Under the pieces are notes generated by a model. That model worked only from the letters and a program-made list of their open reading frames with translations. It was not told where the DNA came from and searched no databases. DNA of 64,000 nucleotides from Embiotoca jacksoni (taxonomy: Eukaryota; Chordata; Actinopteri; Embiotocidae): contig JAKOON010000016.1 of NCBI GenBank assembly GCA_022577435.1, positions 15,446,159-15,510,158 of the forward strand. The letters run 5' to 3'. Shown here in pieces: positions 61,280 to 64,000 of the stretch (positions within the stretch are counted from its first letter, which is position 1; the number at the start of each line of letters is the position of its first letter). Made by a program: the position numbers and the translations under genes.

Positions 61280-64000
61280 CTTAAACTAAGTGTTTACGAA
61301 CAAATTTCTTCATCAGTACTATGGCAAATGGGATAAACTACATGGACAAAGTGGCTTCAAGTCACTTTGTGTGGACAATTTCACAGGAAACACAATGTTT
61401 CAAAAACAGCCTTATCTCAGCGAGAGAAGCTCAAAAACAGTGTAAAACTGCATTACAGTGCCACGGCTTAAACTTAGTGTTTACGAACAATTTCTTCATC
61501 AGTACTATGGCAAATGGGATAAACTACATGGACAAAGTGGTTTCAAGTCACTTTGTGTGGACAAATTCACAGGAAACACAATGTTTCAAAAACAGCCTTA
61601 TCTCATCGAGAGAAGCTCAAAAACAGCATAAAACTGCATTACAGTGCCACGACTTAAACTAAGTGTTTCTGAACAAATTTCTTCATCAATACTATGGCAA
61701 ATGGGATAAACTACAAGGACAAAGTGGCTTCAAGTCACTTTGTGTCTGCAATTACACAGAAAACAGCATTTCAATTCTCACTTTCTCAGCCTAATATAAA
61801 ACTGCATCACAGCGCCACGGCTTAAACTAAGTGTTTACGAACAAATTTCTTCATCAGTACTATGGCAAATGGGATAAACTACATGGACAAAGTGGTTTCA
61901 AGTCACTTTGTATGGACAATTTCACAGGAAACACAATGTTTCAAAAACAGCCTTATCTCAGCGAGAGAAGCTCAAAAACAGCATAAAACTGGATTACAGT
62001 GCCACGGCTTAAACTAAGTGTTTATGAACAAATTTCTTCATCAGCAAATGGGATACACTACATGGCTAACGTGGCTTCACTTTGTGTCTGCAATTACACA
62101 GAAAACAGCATTTCAATTCTCACTTTCTCAGCCTAATATAAAACTGCATCACAGCGCCACGGCTTAAACTAAGTGTTTACGAACAAATTTCTTCATCAGT
62201 ACTATGGCAAATGGGATAAACTACATGGACAAAGTGGTTTCAAGTCACTTTGTATGGACAATTTCACAGGAAACACAATGTTTCAAAAACAGCCTTATCT
62301 CAGCGAGAGAAGCTCAAAAACAGCATAAAACTGGATTACAGTGCCACGGCTTAAACTAAGTGTTTATGAACAAATTTCTTCATCAGCAAATGGGATACAC
62401 TACATGGCTAACGTGGCTTCACTTTGTGTCTGCAATTACACAGAAAACAGCATTTCAAGTCTCACTTTCTCAGCCTAATGTAAAACTGCATTACAGTGCC
62501 ACGGCTTAAACTAAGTATTTACGAACAAATTTCTTCATCAGTTCTATGGCAAATGGGATAAACTACATGGACAAAGTGGCTTCAAGTCACTTTGTGTCTG
62601 CAATTAGACAGAAAACAGCATTTCAATTCTCACTTTCTCAGCCTAATATAAGACTGCATCACAGCGCCACGGCTTAAACTAAGTGTTTACGAACAAATTT
62701 CTTCATCAGTACTATGGCAAATGGGATAAACTACATGGACAAAGTGGCTTCAAGTCACTTTGTGTCTGCAATTACACAGAAAACAGCATTTCAATTCTCA
62801 CTTTCTCAGCCTAATATAAAACTGCATCACAGCGCCACGGCTTAAACTAAGTGTTTACAAACAAGTTTCATACTCAGAACGTTGGCAAATGGAATACACT
62901 ACATGGGCAAAGTGGTTTCAAATCACTTTGTGTGGACAATTTCACAGGAAACACAATGTTTCAAAAACAGCCTTATATCAGCGAGAGAAGCTCAAATACA
63001 GTATAAAACTGCATTACAGTGCCACGGCTTAAACTAAGTGTTTACGAACAAATTTCTTCATCAGTACTATGGCAAATGGGATAAACTACATGGACAAAGT
63101 GGTTTCAAGTCACTTTGTATGGACAATTTCACAGGAAACACAATGTTTCAAAAACAGCCTTATCTCAGCGAGAGAAGCTCAAAAACAGCATAAAACTGGA
63201 TTACAGTGCCACGGCTTAAACTAAGTGTTTATGAACAAATTTCTTCATCAGCAAATGGGATACACTACATGGCTAACGTGGCTTCACTTTGTGTCTGCAA
63301 TTACACAGAAAACAGCATTTCAAGTCTCACTTTCTCAGCCTAATGTAAAACTGCATTACAGTGCCACGGCTTAAACTAAGTATTTACGAACAAATTTCTT
63401 CATCAGTTCTATGGCAAATGGGATAAAACTACATGGACAAAGTGGCTTCAAGTCACTTTGTGTCTGCAATTATACAGAAAACAGCATTTCAATTCTCACT
63501 TTCTCAGCCTAATATAAAACTGCATCACAGCGCCACGGCTTAAACTAAGTGTTTACAAACAAGTTTCATACTCAGAACGTTGGCAAATGGAATACACTAC
63601 ATGGGCAAAGTGGTTTCAAATCACTTTGTGTGGACAATTTCACAGGAAACACAATGTTTCAAAAACAGCCTTATCTCAGCGAGAGAAGCTCAAAAACAGC
63701 ATAAAACTGCATCACAGCGCCACGGCTTAAACTAAGTGTTTACGAACAAATTTCTTCATCAGTACTATGGCAAATGGGATAAACTACAAGGACAAAGTGG
63801 CTTCAAGTCACTTTGTGTCTGCAATTAGACAGAAAACAGCATTTCAATTCTCACTTTCTCAGCCTAATTTAAAACTGCATCACAGCGCCACGGCTTAAAC
63901 TAAGTGTTTACGAACAAATTTCTTCATCAGTACTATGGCAAATGGGATAAACTACATGGACAAAGTGGCTTCAAGTCACTTTGTGTGGACAATTTCACAG
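61280..64000 (+). repeat. 28-mer HOR, copy 6, cut by window end
   Basis: Monomer starts: 61280 Bm, 61467 B', 61653 Ak, 61821 Bt, 62008 C', 62163 Bt, 62350 C', 62505 Am, 62673 Am, 62841 D, 63028 Bt, 63215 C', 63370 Am (169, GGGATAAAAC), 63539 D, 63726 Ak, 63894 Bm (partial). Like copy 3 it lacks the 709-bp duplication, but it then continues normally without the hybrid monomers. Confidence 0.92.

Larger units (their letters stand above)
1..64000 (+). repeat. Satellite DNA array filling the window
   Basis: The window is tiled end to end by related monomers of 155, 163, 168 and 186-187 bp, all in the same orientation. Each begins CTTAAACTAAG (rarely CTAAAACTAAG or CTTAAACTTAG) and ends in a CCACGG-like hexamer. 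About 363 complete monomers are present with no intervening unique sequence, inversion or inserted transposon. GC is about 38% in the 168-bp form. Length near one nucleosome repeat, head-to-tail arrangement and multi-monomer higher-order structure are the usual marks of centromeric or pericentromeric satellites, known for example from primate alpha satellite. The family is not one I recognise, so the centromeric role is inferred. Confidence 0.98.

Noticed and set aside
1..64000. CRISPR array
   Set aside because: Repeats are far too long (155-187 bp) and contiguous. There are no unique spacers of 25-45 bp, and no cas-like genes are present.

Overview
The whole 64 kb window is one uninterrupted head-to-tail satellite DNA array. 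I see no supportable gene, RNA gene, transposon, CRISPR array or unique-sequence island on either strand. About 363 complete monomers plus two end fragments tile it without gaps, all in the same orientation. The sequence is AT-rich (about 38% GC in a 168-bp monomer). Nucleosome-scale monomers arranged in long higher-order repeats (HORs) point to a eukaryotic chromosome, most likely centromeric or pericentromeric heterochromatin. I do not recognise the family and cannot name the organism. None of the short open frames looks like a real gene.

Monomer classes, each counted from the CTTAAACTAAG that follows CCACGG: A = 168 bp (short tail, CTGCAATTA...); B = 187 bp (same front half, long tail GGACAATTTCACAGG...); C = 155 bp (short tail, 8-bp and 5-bp deletions in the front); D = 187 bp (distinct front with AACGTTGGCAAATGG, long tail); E = 163 bp (A-like front, 5-bp deletion, C-like tail). 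Subtypes used below: Ak/Bk (ACAAGG), Am/Bm (ACATGG), Aq (167 bp, AACAATTT, GCGATAAAC), B' (186 bp, CTTAG and AACAATTT), Bg (GTGTAGAC), Bt (GTATGG), Bs (ACTTGG), C' (TTTATG), D1 (GGGATACAC with CATCGAG). All classes share a near-perfect palindrome at the junction of the front and tail modules, intact in A, B, D and E and decayed in C.

Layout. (1) 1-34518, left domain: a mosaic of variant HOR blocks that nearly all start Ak-C-D and mostly end Bm-B'. It contains a 5,663-bp tandem duplication (16092-27417), a 14-monomer 2,477-bp block present three times, and duplications at offsets of 24,419 and 16,803 bp. (2) 34519-39017, transition: new subtypes (Bt, C', Bs) appear in irregular order, with an 865-bp five-monomer tandem duplication carrying several private substitutions. 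(3) 39018-64000, right domain: a regular 28-monomer HOR of 4,911 bp. There are three full-length copies (39018, 51458, 56369), one copy lacking a single monomer (43929), one rearranged 16-monomer copy (48672) and one copy cut by the window end (61280). Marker variants suggest these six copies form two rounds of a three-HOR super-repeat.

The array reads as the product of repeated unequal exchange or conversion. Several monomer chimeras have their switch point at or next to the palindrome. Class calls and coordinates come from reading the sequence by eye and summing monomer lengths. Functional statements (centromere, kinetochore, hairpin formation) are inference.
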